Source: Tolypothrix tenuis PCC 7101
GTDB taxonomy: Bacteria > Cyanobacteriota > Cyanobacteriia > Cyanobacteriales > Nostocaceae
NCBI RefSeq assembly: GCF_002368295.1
Contig: NZ_AP018248.1
Location: 6,499,979-6,563,978, forward strand
Direction: 5' to 3'
Length of the DNA stretch: 64,000 nucleotides
The notes below the pieces were generated by a model. It searched no databases and was not told the origin of the DNA. It was given only the letters and a program-made list of their open reading frames with translations. Both the position numbers and the translations under genes were made by a program. Shown here piece after piece: positions 42,148-52,160 of the stretch. Each line of letters opens with the position of its first letter. Positions within the stretch are counted from its first letter, which is position 1.

Positions 42148-43749
42148 ATGGAATTCAAACCGCCAGCGAAGCTAAACCGTCGCCAATTCTTGCTAACTTC
42201 AGCGCTGACAGGTGGCGGAATTGTCGCTCAAAATCTGTTGTCTCAATCAACAGTTTTTGGAAAAGCACCAGCAATTATTACATCCGAAAAAATGCGTCCA
42301 AGCATACCTTATGGTGTAGCTTGCGGAGACATTAGCGATGATAGCATTATCATTTGGAGTAAGAGCGATCGCCCCGCCCGGATGATTGTAGAATACTCGA
42401 CTCACGAATCTTTTCGCCGTGTTCAGCGTGTTTTCGGCCCAGAGGCTTTGGAAGATAGCGACTTTACAGCCAGGTTAAATCTTAATAACTTACCCCCAGG
42501 TCAACAGATATTTTATCGGGTAACTTTCCAAAATTTAGCTGAGAGAAATATCTATAGCGCTCCTTTTACAGGTACTTTCCGTACTCCATCTAAATATAAA
42601 AAAGATATCTTTTTTGCTTGGGGTGGAGATACAGCCGGTCAAGGATGGGGAATTAATCCTGATTTTGGTGGGATGAAAATTTACGAAACTATGCGGAAAA
42701 TGAATCCCGATTTTTTCATCCATTCCGGCGATAATATTTACGCTGATGGGCCAATTCCATCACAAGTAACTCTGGATGACGGCAAAATTTGGAACAACAT
42801 TACCACACCAGAAAAATCAAAAGTTGCAGAAACTCTCGCGGAATTTCGTGGTAATTATAAATATAATTTAATGGATGAAAACATTAAACGATTTAATGCT
42901 GAAGTTCCCATCCTATCGCAGTGGGATGACCACGAAACTAGGAATAATTGGTATCCTGGGCAGATAATTATCAACGACGATCGCTATACAGTTAAAGATG
43001 TTTCTTTGTTAGCTCAAAGAGCAAGACAAGCATTTTTAGAATATATGCCCATTCAGTTAAAAGGCGATCAAACAGACAATACGAAAATTTATCGTTCTTT
43101 CTGCTATGGGCCATTACTAGAAATTTTCATGCTAGATGAGCGTACTTATCGCGGGCCAAACACAACTAATCGTCAAACAGAACAAAGTAAAGATACAGAC
43201 TTTTTAGGCAGCAAACAACTACGATGGTTAAAAAGACAATTACAGCAATCAAAAGCAACTTGGAAAGTCATTGCTAGTGATATGCCTTTAGGTTTGTTAG
43301 TTCCAGATGGTAGCACTAACTTTGAAGCTTGGGCGAATGGAGATGGCCCCGCTTTAGGAAGAGAACTAGAACTAGCTGACTTACTACGTTTTATTAAACG
43401 CAACTTTATTAAGAATGTTGTGTGGTTAACTGCGGATGTGCATTATGCAGCCGCCCACTATTACGATCCAGCTAAAGCACAGTTTACCGACTTCAAGCCT
43501 TTTTGGGAATTTGTCGCCGGGCCTCTCAACGCCGGGACATTTGGGCCAAACAAACTGGATAATACCTTCGGCCCGCAAGTGAAATTTCTCAGTATTCCCC
43601 CAGATATGAAAGCAAATCGTCCTCCCAGTGAAGGTTTGCAATTCTTCGGGACAGTCAAAATTAACAGTTATACAACCGTAATGACAGTAGCGTTGCATAA
43701 CTTGAATGGAGACACTCTTTACAGTATCGATTTACCGCCGGAGAAATAG
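42148..43749 (+). CDS. phoD: PhoD-type alkaline phosphatase, Tat-exported
   Basis: 533 aa. Twin-arginine signal NRRQFLLTSALTGGGIVAQN (RR at 11-12) followed by an export region. Metal- and active-site blocks are as in PhoD: WGGDTAGQGWG, FIHSGDNIYADGP, LSQWDDHETRNNW (Asp-His metal pair) and VVWLTADVHYAAAHYY. PhoD is a Ca/Fe-dependent phosphodiesterase/monoesterase that scavenges phosphate outside the cytoplasm. An N-terminal beta-sandwich (about 50-145) precedes the catalytic domain, as in the family. Expected to be Pho-regulated, but no Pho box was assigned. It ends shortly before a GGGGATTGGGG tract. Confidence 0.93.
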   Translation: MEFKPPAKLNRRQFLLTSALTGGGIVAQNLLSQSTVFGKAPAIITSEKMRPSIPYGVACGDISDDSIIIWSKSDRPARMIVEYSTHESFRRVQRVFGPEALEDSDFTARLNLNNLPPGQQIFYRVTFQNLAERNIYSAPFTGTFRTPSKYKKDIFFAWGGDTAGQGWGINPDFGGMKIYETMRKMNPDFFIHSGDNIYADGPIPSQVTLDDGKIWNNITTPEKSKVAETLAEFRGNYKYNLMDENIKRFNAEVPILSQWDDHETRNNWYPGQIIINDDRYTVKDVSLLAQRARQAFLEYMPIQLKGDQTDNTKIYRSFCYGPLLEIFMLDERTYRGPNTTNRQTEQSKDTDFLGSKQLRWLKRQLQQSKATWKVIASDMPLGLLVPDGSTNFEAWANGDGPALGRELELADLLRFIKRNFIKNVVWLTADVHYAAAHYYDPAKAQFTDFKPFWEFVAGPLNAGTFGPNKLDNTFGPQVKFLSIPPDMKANRPPSEGLQFFGTVKINSYTTVMTVALHNLNGDTLYSIDLPPEK

Positions 43750-43918
43750 GGATTGGGGACTGGGGACTGGGGATTGGGTAGGAAATTTACTTTTCTTTTC
43801 CCCTTTCTCCCTTTACCGTTTCCCCCTTCCCCTTCCCGTTACTAACTAAATACCCAGCGCGGAAGTTGTTAAACTTGGATAATTCCCGGTAACGTTGTCC
43901 AGTTCTACAACTACAGCG

Positions 43919-46900
43919 ATGGCAAGAGCGAGTTATGGCCCCGAAGCAAAAAAGCGATCGCGCCGCTTGTTAGAGGTATTATTAGCTTATGCTAATGATG
44001 CCCTAGACTGTAGTGATGAAGCGAGTTTGGATGCTTTGCGTCCCCAAATCCAAACTCGCTGGCTGTCGGAAAATCGTCTGGTTGTCAGAACAAAAGTAAG
44101 ATTTTTACAAACATTAACAAGTTTGGCAGTCGGTGAAGGACAATTAAACGCTGAACAAATTAAAGAAGCCTTAAAACGGTTTGCAGACTTTTTAGAAATC
44201 TTAGAAGATAATCGCCCATCTCGTAGCGGTTCAGAAACTTGGCACTTTACTCTCAATTTATGGTGCGATCGCCAAGACATAACAGCCAATTTACAAAAAT
44301 TTGATATCCACTGGGAAACCAACCGCCCAGAGAAGTCGAAGCAAGTAGCAAGAGAAGAGAGAAAAGGAGAAAGCCTTTCCCCTCTGCTCCCTGCTCCCTA
44401 CTCCCCTGCTTTTTCTCCCGACTGGAAGCAACTTTGTCGTGATGCTTTAACGGCGCAAAATCACCAAAGGCTGACTACCAATCCTCTGACGAGTGCTGAT
44501 GGTGTGAGTTTTGAATTAAATCAGGTTTATGTTCCCCTGGGTTTGGTGGAACGCAAACAACGTCTGCGTCAAGGTGGCGATGTCACGCCGCAAGATGGTT
44601 CGCGGTTATATGAACCGGAAGATTCGGAAATGACTCAGACTTTTAACCCTGATGAATTTATTCAACAATTATTAGGGGCGCAAGATAGCCAACGCATCGC
44701 CATTTTAGGCGAACCAGGGGCGGGAAAAACTACATTGTTGCAAAAAATTGCCGCATGGATTGTAGATAATACTGAAGATTTACCTGTCTGGGTTTCTTTG
44801 GCAGATTTGCAAGGTAAAACTTTAGAGCAATACTTAATTCAAGATTGGCTACCTACTGCACTTCGCAAGCTGCGCGTCTCGGAGGAAGTTGAGGAAGCAT
44901 TCTGCGAACAGTTTAACCAAGGGCGAGTTTGGTTACTCTTAGATGCAGTGGATGAAATGGCTTTGGAATCTAGCCAAGCTTTAACGAAAATTGCGAGTTT
45001 TTTGACAGGCTGGGTTGCAGATGCCAGGATAATTTTGACTTGTCGGCTGAATGTTTGGGATGGCGGTAAAAATGCACTGCAAGCTTTTAAAGTCTATCGC
45101 AACTTAAATTTTAGCTATGGCACAGAATTTTCCTTCGGTTCTAAATCTGCATCCAACCAAGTAGGAGAATTTATTCAGCATTGGTTTCAAGATCATCCCG
45201 CTTGTGGTGAGAGTTTACAAGCAGAGTTAAATCAACCAGAACGGCGACGGTTAAAGGATGCGGTAAAAAATCCGCTCAGGTTAGCTTTATTATGTCGTAC
45301 CTGGGGATTAGCCCAGGGAAGATTACCGACAACTAAAGCGATGTTGTATGAACAGTTTGTAGAGTCAATCTACGAATGGAAACAGGATCGCTTTCCCACA
45401 ACTTCCTCCCAGCGACAGCAGTTAAATCGGGCGTTAGGAGAATTAGCATTATTAGCTATTTCCCAAGAAAAAACCAAGTTTCGCCTCAGACATCGCTTTG
45501 TTTCTCAGGTTCTCGGCGCGTCTGATGATGGCTTATTTCAATTAGCATTACAGTTAGGCTGGCTAAATCAAGTAGGTATCTCCGAAACTCAGGGCGAAAA
45601 AGTTTATGCTTTTTACCATCCCACCTTTCAAGAATATTTTGCCGCCCAAGCCGTTACAGATTGGCATTTTTTCCTAAATCACACATTCCATCTCAACCCA
45701 TCCCCCTCATCCCCCCCATCCCCCTCATCCCCCTCACCTCCCAGGTACCGCATCTTTGCACCCCAATGGCGCGAAGTTATTTTGCTATGGCTGGGTAGAG
45801 ATGACATTCCGCAAACACACAAGGAAGAATTTATCCAAGCATTAATTGAGTTCAATGATAACTGTGGTGGCTACTACGGCTATCAAGCTTATTTTGTCGC
45901 CGCCCAAGGAATTGCTGAATTTGCAGATTGTCAAAAAGCTGATGAAATTGTGCAGCAGTTGGTAACGTGGCGTTTTGGTTATGGCGACTTCCAAGACGAA
46001 AAGCCGTGGAGATACCCAGCCCCAATTGTAGAATGTGCGCGGGTGGCTTTATTAAAAACCGATCGCCCAAAAGCGATCGCAGCTTTAGAAAACTACATCT
46101 CTTCCAGCCAAAATGACTTTGTAATCTGGAATGCGGCTTACAGCTTGGGTAAAATCTTCGATCCAGGTAACAAAATTGCGATCGCTAAATTAGAAGCACT
46201 CGTCAAAACTCTACATTATGATTCAGTTCGCTGGCAAGTTGCCTATAGTTTAGCTAGAGTCGATGCTGGTAATCAAATTGCGATCGCAGCTTTAGTAGAA
46301 ATTATTGCATCTAGCAAAAATGAATCTACCCGTCGCAAAGCTGCCTATAGTTTAGGTAAAATCGACCCTCAAAATTTCATTGCCATTTCTACACTCAAGG
46401 AAATCGCTACATCTGCAATTGATTCCTCTCAAAGCCGACAAGCTTTAGAAAATTTAGCCACACTTCAAGGTGATGAGTTACCTAAATCCGCTACAGTTTC
46501 TCCCACCTCAACATTTCATCAGCACAGAAGAAACAAGAGAAAACAAAAATCAGGCGCATCAAATTATTTCTCTATCAACTCCAAAATTTCTGAATTAATC
46601 CGCGGTATCGCCGCCTCTGAGGATGAAGATACTCAAAGAAGACGGGCTTATAAATTAGCGCAACTCAATCCAGGTAATTCAGTTGCACTGACAACTTTAT
46701 TACAATTAATGGCATCAACCCAAAGTGTATCACTGCATAAACGCGCAGCCGATAACTTAAAAGAAACCATTCTCAATGAACAGTTACCCCAAGTAATAGC
46801 AGCTTTAAAAAATTCCAACTGCTATCAAGTTTTAGATGATGAATGGGAAAAATATCGCAACTCTTTTAAACTTCTGTGGCACTGTGCAGAAAATATGGAT

Positions 46901-46936
46901 TATTTAGAATTTTATCGAGTTTGGCATAAGCCGTAA
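43919..46936 (+). CDS. NACHT NTPase with HEAT-like repeats, candidate immune/STAND protein
   Basis: 1005 aa from the ATG at 43919; a TTG 24 bases earlier is possible. N-terminal effector-associated helical domain (about 1-135), a linker, NACHT with Walker A GEPGAGKTT (264-272) and Walker B WLLLDAVDE (338-346), a winged-helix region (FRLRHRFVSQVLGA), then alpha-solenoid repeats (RAVALLKTDRPKAIAALENYI, SLGKIDPQNFIAISTLKEI) to the C-terminus. STAND NTPases of this type act in bacterial defence or regulated cell death. Two in-frame stretches are low-complexity, repeat-derived linkers: LSPLLPAPYSPAFS (about 153-166) and PSPSSPPSPSSPSPP (about 595-609). HIP1 sites indicate a long-resident gene. Confidence 0.85.
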   Translation: MARASYGPEAKKRSRRLLEVLLAYANDALDCSDEASLDALRPQIQTRWLSENRLVVRTKVRFLQTLTSLAVGEGQLNAEQIKEALKRFADFLEILEDNRPSRSGSETWHFTLNLWCDRQDITANLQKFDIHWETNRPEKSKQVAREERKGESLSPLLPAPYSPAFSPDWKQLCRDALTAQNHQRLTTNPLTSADGVSFELNQVYVPLGLVERKQRLRQGGDVTPQDGSRLYEPEDSEMTQTFNPDEFIQQLLGAQDSQRIAILGEPGAGKTTLLQKIAAWIVDNTEDLPVWVSLADLQGKTLEQYLIQDWLPTALRKLRVSEEVEEAFCEQFNQGRVWLLLDAVDEMALESSQALTKIASFLTGWVADARIILTCRLNVWDGGKNALQAFKVYRNLNFSYGTEFSFGSKSASNQVGEFIQHWFQDHPACGESLQAELNQPERRRLKDAVKNPLRLALLCRTWGLAQGRLPTTKAMLYEQFVESIYEWKQDRFPTTSSQRQQLNRALGELALLAISQEKTKFRLRHRFVSQVLGASDDGLFQLALQLGWLNQVGISETQGEKVYAFYHPTFQEYFAAQAVTDWHFFLNHTFHLNPSPSSPPSPSSPSPPRYRIFAPQWREVILLWLGRDDIPQTHKEEFIQALIEFNDNCGGYYGYQAYFVAAQGIAEFADCQKADEIVQQLVTWRFGYGDFQDEKPWRYPAPIVECARVALLKTDRPKAIAALENYISSSQNDFVIWNAAYSLGKIFDPGNKIAIAKLEALVKTLHYDSVRWQVAYSLARVDAGNQIAIAALVEIIASSKNESTRRKAAYSLGKIDPQNFIAISTLKEIATSAIDSSQSRQALENLATLQGDELPKSATVSPTSTFHQHRRNKRKQKSGASNYFSINSKISELIRGIAASEDEDTQRRRAYKLAQLNPGNSVALTTLLQLMASTQSVSLHKRAADNLKETILNEQLPQVIAALKNSNCYQVLDDEWEKYRNSFKLLWHCAENMDYLEFYRVWHKP

Positions 46937-47589
46937 CGCACGAAAAGCGTTACTAAAGCACCCTACGCACTTCAAAAGCGTTCGCGTAGCGTCGCGCAGG
47001 GATGGGATATTTATTTAATTGGAAGTCTCTAACTCTTGTGGGCTGGGTATCTTTGCCGATATTTTAGCTGTGAAAACTCCACAAAAAATACAATCAAAAC
47101 TCTAAAGCAATTTTAAAAATATATGACAGATGTGTAGCCAGCACAAGCCTTTACCAATAATTTATCTATGGTAAACATTATTTAAATTAATATAATAAGT
47201 TAAATTTTTGTCAATTTAAAGCCGAAGTATAAAGTACTAATAAAGCTGGAAAGCAATCCTGCTCATAGCATCTCCATCACAGGTGAAAAATAGTATCAAT
47301 TACCGCATTCATCAGGCGCAAATTTAAACTCGCCAGAAGTCAGCAATTAACAGTTTTTCAGACATTCATCTATGGCTAACCCCCTAAACTAATACGAAAA
47401 TTTCTCTTCTCTAGCTCATAGTACAGCACGGCGTAAATCAACAGAGTACACTTACAGCTTTGCCGTTACCGCTTGCCATTATCTTGTTGAGTCAACATTT
47501 ATGGAGCCTTTACCCAATCTCACTTCATCATTTTTTGGTTAATTATACTTAGGTAATAGAATATAATTACTTACAAACTAACCATATTG
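46937..47589. other. Intergenic region after the NACHT gene
   Basis: Contains a palindromic HIP-like stretch near 46936-47000 (GCGTAGCGTCGCGCAGG), no coding frame and a diffuse AT-rich tail leading to the candidate sRNA. Nothing else seen. Confidence 0.4.
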
Positions 47590-47690
47590 ATGACACAGTG
47601 TTGTCATAGCATTGTCAACGCCAAGTGCTATCTTGAATGAAGATAGATTTTTAGACTCATTCTACAGGCAGGTTATCCTGCCTTTTTTTT
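47590..47690 (+). ncRNA. Candidate intergenic sRNA with intrinsic terminator
   Basis: Three stems: ATGACA/TGTCAT (47590-47607), CTATCTT/AAGATAG (47628-47646) and the terminator GGCAGG-TTAT-CCTGCC followed by eight Ts (47667-47690). The nearest upstream gene ends over 700 bp away, so the terminator most simply belongs to an independent transcript. Its 5' end is unknown. Confidence 0.45.
47667..47690 (+). terminator. Strong intrinsic terminator without an upstream gene
   Basis: GGCAGG stem with a 4-base loop and T8 run; the best terminator in the window by shape. Confidence 0.85.
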
Positions 47691-47767
47691 AAGGATTAAA
47701 CATAAGATTCTTGCGAATAAAAATCATCAATCACTTTGGCAAGCCAGGGGAATAGAGAAAGCAGTCC

Positions 47768-47893
47768 CAATACTGCTCTGTTAAGGATTTTCAACTCAGA
47801 ATTTGGTTTGGGGAAAAGGTTAAAGGGTAAGGGTTGAAGGTGTTTTCTTGCCCCTTTTCCCCTTCCCCTTTTGCCCTTAACCGGCAAGTATTG
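47768..47893 (-). mobile_element. 126-bp MITE-like element, second complete copy, inverted
   Basis: The ends CAATACTGCTCTGTTAAGG and CCGGCAAGTATTG are the two terminal repeats of the element at 8667-8792 in opposite orientation, and its length is identical. Flanks repeat AAGCAGTCC (47759-47767 and 47895-47903), a 9-bp target duplication displaced by one base. Open frames within it are repeat artefacts. Confidence 0.85.
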
Positions 47894-48708
47894 GAAGCAG
47901 TCCCAATGAAAAAAATGCACTACCATCCATGAAAGTCGAGGCGGGGATTTTTACTCAGAACTTATAACTCAGCACTTTCAAGCTAGAGGCGGAAGAATGC
48001 AATTACGGACTTCGCTGTGAAAACTAGAAAAGCTTGCTTAGTTATGTTTTTATCTATTTAAACGTATTTCAACATCTAATGATCGTTTAACTGCGCGCGG
48101 ACTGATTTACTGATATTAACTTATGTAAATACTATGCGATCGCATATATATCTTTGTCTAGATATATAGCTAAATCGTTAAATATTAATTACAAATAATA
48201 GATATAAAACATCCTACTCAAAATTAAATGAGTAGGATTGGAAGCAAAATATTTCTTTAAACCCAAGTCTTATTTTACACTTATATTTTACAAACAAGGA
48301 GAGGGGTATTACCCCTCAATTTATTTGAAGTGGACATTATCATTTTTCATCCTTAAGATAGATTGACGACTACATAAATTTCCTATTTACAAACAAATAA
48401 TACAGTCAAAAACACCTTTTAGTAGTGCTATATGTAAGTGTAACTAGATGGTTATTTATAGTTAAGGCTTACACATAATATCAAGAGTAGATTTACTGCT
48501 TGAAACGATATGAATCACATCACTTCATCTGAATTTTGAGTTTAAAAGAGCTTAAGTTGTTTTGTATTTTGTGTTGAGGATTTGATGTTTGGTGTTTGTG
48601 AGAAGGAACAAGGGATAGGTAAGAGGGCATTATTTTGAATTTTGAATTTTGGATTATTTTTCTCCTTTATCTCTCTCATCTCCCTCATCTAATTACTAGT
48701 ACCTATAC
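47894..48708. other. AT-rich intergenic region with two hairpins
   Basis: ATCCTACTCA/TGAGTAGGAT (48211-48238) and GAGGGGT/ACCCCTC (48301-48317) are perfect hairpins about 80 bases apart. No gene frame. They might bracket a short RNA or be terminators of unseen transcripts. Confidence 0.35.
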
Positions 48709-49500
48709 TTACAATTTCTCTTGCGCGCCTAACATTTGTAATATTTTTTCAGCTTGATCTAAATCGCCAACAAGTCGGCGAATGGGATGGGGCCAAACTT
48801 TAACTAAAGTGGGAGTAGCGCTTACCTGATCGATTTCAGCTTGTTCGGGATTAGTTAGCACATCAACTACTTTTAAAGTGTATGGTTGTCCCAGCGATCG
48901 CTCTAGTAGTTCATGTAAATTATGTAGAATGCGTTCCGTATTTGCACTATGCCCAGCTACAAACAGCCGCAAGACATAGGCTTGGGTTTTTAGTTGGAAA
49001 CTCTGTGTTTTTGTGACAACTTGATGGTATTTCTGTGTTGATTCCGCATCTAAGCGCACAATTAAGTCATGGTCTTCCCAAAGCTGCGGAAATGAGGAAC
49101 GATAAGTAGTTAATACCATGCGATCGCACAAACCATCGACCCAAGGAGCAGCTTGCCATGCTAAATCCCCCGTGCCAAAAATCGCGTTGAGCACAGCTTG
49201 ATGTCGCAAAACTGCTGGATAAGCTTCCGCAAAGGTTCGTACTTGTTTAGTGCGCGGATCTAACCAGTGATCCACAGTTGCTGTATAGCAAGGTACTAAA
49301 AAATGTGGGGGTTCTGATAGATCCAGTATTTCCTGCAAAGCAGCACATAACTGTAAATGCCATCTCCCTTGTTTACTAGGGTCGATGCAGTAAATTAAAT
49401 CGCCTCCAGGTGTAAACAGGGCAATACCTTTAAACAGCTGGGTTTTAGATAGTTTATCTGTATTCAAGTCAGTTTTGGGAACTACATAACTCCACAACAA
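48709..49500 (-). CDS. KaiB-domain protein with long N-terminal extension
   Basis: 263 aa. The last 90 residues (about 174-258) are a KaiB domain: YVLRLFVAGHSANTERILHNL, YTLKVVDVLTNPEQAEID and SATPTLVKVWPHPIRRLVGDL. True KaiB is about 102 aa and stands alone, so this is a fusion, as in the N-terminal part of SasA but reversed. The first 170 residues (with W-rich WHLQLCAAL, SEPPHFLVPCY and LAWQAAPWVDGL) are unrecognised. Whether it joins the clock by the fold switch or serves pilus control is unknown. It lies 63 bp downstream of PilT on the same strand, so they are probably one operon. Confidence 0.8.
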   Translation of the reverse strand: MLWSYVVPKTDLNTDKLSKTQLFKGIALFTPGGDLIYCIDPSKQGRWHLQLCAALQEILDLSEPPHFLVPCYTATVDHWLDPRTKQVRTFAEAYPAVLRHQAVLNAIFGTGDLAWQAAPWVDGLCDRMVLTTYRSSFPQLWEDHDLIVRLDAESTQKYHQVVTKTQSFQLKTQAYVLRLFVAGHSANTERILHNLHELLERSLGQPYTLKVVDVLTNPEQAEIDQVSATPTLVKVWPHPIRRLVGDLDQAEKILQMLGAQEKL

Positions 49501-49563
49501 AAAGTAAAAAGTAAAAAATTTTGTTTTTTACCTTTTACTTTTTACTTTACTTATTTACTTTAC

Positions 49564-50877
49564 CTAAACTCTTCCTCGGAGGAATTGAGCCATTTCATTA
49601 GGAGTTGGTGACATCTCTAAGGCTGTTTCCTCAGTAATGCGTCCATCTTGGTAGAGGTTATACAACGACTGATTCATGGTGATCATGCCATCAAAGCTGG
49701 CTTGTTTCATGAGTTCAGTAATTTCGTCATATTTCCCATCTTTAATCCATTCTTTAATGGCCTCAGTATTAATCAGGATATCGTGGAACGCCGCCCGTTT
49801 ACCATCTGTCGTTCGGCACAGGCCTTGGGCAATTACTGCTACTAAAGACTCGGAAATTGCCACCCGCATAGCATCTTGTTCTTCCCCAGAGTAGAGGTTA
49901 AGTATCCGTTCAATGGTTTTTACAGCACTATTAGTGTGCAAAGTTCCCATTACTAAGTGACCTGTCTGAGCAGCTTTTAGCGCGGTGTTGACTGTTTCTT
50001 TATCCCGCATTTCACCCACGAGGATTAAATCTGGATCTTCCCGCAAGGCTGCTTTTAAAGCGTTATCAAACTTGCGGGTATGCATTCCCACTTCCCGTTG
50101 TTTAATCAACGATTTTTGGCTTTTGTGGACAAATTCAATCGGGTCTTCGATGGTAATGATATGCTTAGGCATCTCTTTATTGATGTAGTCAATCATTGCT
50201 GCCATCGTTGTGGATTTACCAGAACCCGTAGGCCCAGTTACCAGAATTAAACCTTTGTGAGCATGACAAATTTCCTGAAAAATAGGCGGTAATCTTAACT
50301 GCTCCATTGTTAAGATTTTTAACGGAATTAACCGCAGTACCATTGCATAGCCTTTGAGCGAGCCAAAGACATTAATCCGCACCCGGGCAAATTCATACTG
50401 AGTTGCACCGTCAAATTCTAAATATTCTTCAAAGCGCTGAATTTCAGCTTCCGTTAAAACTTCCCGCATCCAACTGATAAAAGTGTCTTTATCTGTTTCT
50501 GGATGATTGGTTTTCTCAATTTCGCCCCGGTTGCGAAAACGCGGACATTCACCTACACCCAAGTGAATGTCAGAAAATCCTTTTTCGTAAGCTTCTTCAA
50601 TTAGCTTCTCTAATGTCAGAGTCGGAGTAGTGCTTTTGGGACTCGGAACAGTAGGCATTGGTGGTGGCGTACCAGGACGATGGGTTGCAGCAGGTGGTGG
50701 CGGTGCAACTGGTGGTGGCGCAGCCGGAACTCCTGGGTAGTTTGACATATCCAAGGTTTGTGTCGCCTGGCGTTGGGTACTCAGCGTTGGTGGCGGTGGT
50801 GCTGGCATTGGCGGCGGCATTGGCGGCACATTACGTGGAGCGGGATTAGAAGTAGATGGACGCTGTAGGTCTGTCAT
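49564..50877 (-). CDS. PilT-type type IV pilus retraction ATPase
   Basis: 437 aa. An N-terminal proline-rich arm of about 85 residues (PPMPPPMPAPPPP) is followed by the PilT/GspE core: Walker A GPTGSGKS (215-222), the Asp box region, Walker B LILVGEMRDKET, and His box MGTLHTNS. PilT hexamers retract type IV pili for twitching and phototaxis. A PilT of about this length with a Pro-rich arm is PilT2 of Synechocystis, so this may be a second PilT rather than the main one. The KaiB-domain gene follows on the same strand. It is isolated from the other pil genes. Confidence 0.92.
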   Translation of the reverse strand: MTDLQRPSTSNPAPRNVPPMPPPMPAPPPPTLSTQRQATQTLDMSNYPGVPAAPPPVAPPPPAATHRPGTPPPMPTVPSPKSTTPTLTLEKLIEEAYEKGFSDIHLGVGECPRFRNRGEIEKTNHPETDKDTFISWMREVLTEAEIQRFEEYLEFDGATQYEFARVRINVFGSLKGYAMVLRLIPLKILTMEQLRLPPIFQEICHAHKGLILVTGPTGSGKSTTMAAMIDYINKEMPKHIITIEDPIEFVHKSQKSLIKQREVGMHTRKFDNALKAALREDPDLILVGEMRDKETVNTALKAAQTGHLVMGTLHTNSAVKTIERILNLYSGEEQDAMRVAISESLVAVIAQGLCRTTDGKRAAFHDILINTEAIKEWIKDGKYDEITELMKQASFDGMITMNQSLYNLYQDGRITEETALEMSPTPNEMAQFLRGRV

Positions 50878-51595
50878 AAATCTTTACAATGAAGCAAAAA
50901 ATTAAATTAGCGGAAAACTTACTGATGGATAGTCTCGAGGTGCTTGTAGTGCAGGGTGCTTGGTGTTTATTTGCTTGATATTTGAAAACCGATGTCAGTT
51001 CTTTTTTTACAACTGACATGAGTATGTTTTTTTACTAGCTTTATGGCATTTATTAGTTATGTAAAATTTATTAACTAGATATCAACTTGTTTAACATACT
51101 CAAACCCTGGGAAAGCATCAGTGATATTCCGGCTAATAATAAGTTTTTATTAAGACATATTACTTAAGAGAAAATACTTTATCCTCTCTAAATGAGAAAT
51201 TTATTTCCAGCCTGGACAAAACTAGTTATCAATTAACAGCAAAAACACTAGCAGATAATTTCTTCAGCGCTATCTGAGAATTATGAGAAGACCTAGGCAT
51301 TTTTATAAGAAATGTTAAGCAGGAGTGATGTAGATCATTTAAAAGGCATTAGTGAAGTACCTGCTTAAGTTCTTATATTCCTTTTGATAGATGTTGATAG
51401 TAGGCTTTCTACCTATATATGACTTACGCTTTACATTCATATTTACAAAAAATTAACTGTAAACTTTAGTAACTAAATGCTCATCTTAGCAGTAGGTTTT
51501 TATATACTGAACTTCTAATTGAATAGTTCAGTGTTCTCGCGAAAGTGAGATAAAGCTGAAGTAAAAATCTTGCTGTGTATTTGGGAGGAAAAGTC
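50878..51595. other. Promoter and leader region between pilT and the small membrane gene
   Basis: 718 bp, divergent promoters. AT-rich, no recognised motif; the last 20 bases hold GGGAGGAAAAGTC, the ribosome-binding site of the next gene. Confidence 0.4.
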
Positions 51596-51967
51596 ATGGT
51601 TTCGGCAGATAGCTCTAATCTAGGTAAGACCTACTCCTTGTTAATGATCAAAAGTTTTTTGATCTGGACTTTCACGTTGGCAGTATGTTTGTTGGTTGTC
51701 GGGTTCCCATTAGTTGTTTTAATGGCTACGGTCGGGTGTCTGTTGTCGATTGTGTTGCAATCTGTGATGCCTGTAAGTGCAGTTTTATTAGTAGCAGGCG
51801 GTTTGATTTTGTTTAATGTCATGGCAGTTGTTTTAGCTGCTGGGGTGTTAACTGCTAAAGGTGTACATCCAAAACAAATCAAATGGCTGAACTGGCTGCA
51901 TGGAGAAGCAGAACAATTGCATACTTCCGTCTACGCATCTTGTCCATTAACTTGCGAAATCAAATAA
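51596..51967 (+). CDS. Small membrane protein, unknown
   Basis: 123 aa from the ATG at 51596, which has GGGAGG 8-13 bases upstream; the upstream GTG at 51575 is rejected. Two or three transmembrane helices (SFLIWTFTLAVCLLVVGFPLVVLMATVG, SIVLQSVMPVSAVLLVAGGLIL, VMAVVLAAGVL) precede a short cytosolic end that is unusually Cys-containing (ASCPLTCEIK). It is probably cytoplasmic- or thylakoid-membrane located, function unknown. A clear terminator follows (51996-52016). Confidence 0.75.
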   Translation: MVSADSSNLGKTYSLLMIKSFLIWTFTLAVCLLVVGFPLVVLMATVGCLLSIVLQSVMPVSAVLLVAGGLILFNVMAVVLAAGVLTAKGVHPKQIKWLNWLHGEAEQLHTSVYASCPLTCEIK

Positions 51968-51995
51968 TTGCTAACTTCGACAAACAGTACATCTG

Positions 51996-52016
51996 CCCGG
52001 TTCAGCCGGGTTTTTT
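51996..52016 (+). terminator. Intrinsic terminator after the membrane protein
   Basis: CCCGG-TTCAG-CCGGG followed by six Ts. Confidence 0.85.
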
Positions 52017-52160
52017 CATGTTTATTTGGTGTTTGTTATTTGGTGTTTGGTGTTAGTAATATATGAATAAATATGAAGTAAGGTGTGTTATGCCAAAGGC
52101 TAATGCACCTTAAATTTTGCTCGCAGCTTAAATTTGCTGCTACCCTACTTGATAGCGATA

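Noticed and set aside
47696..47926. 76-aa frame over the 126-bp element.
   Set aside because: It is entirely explained by the inverted-repeat element and its flanks.
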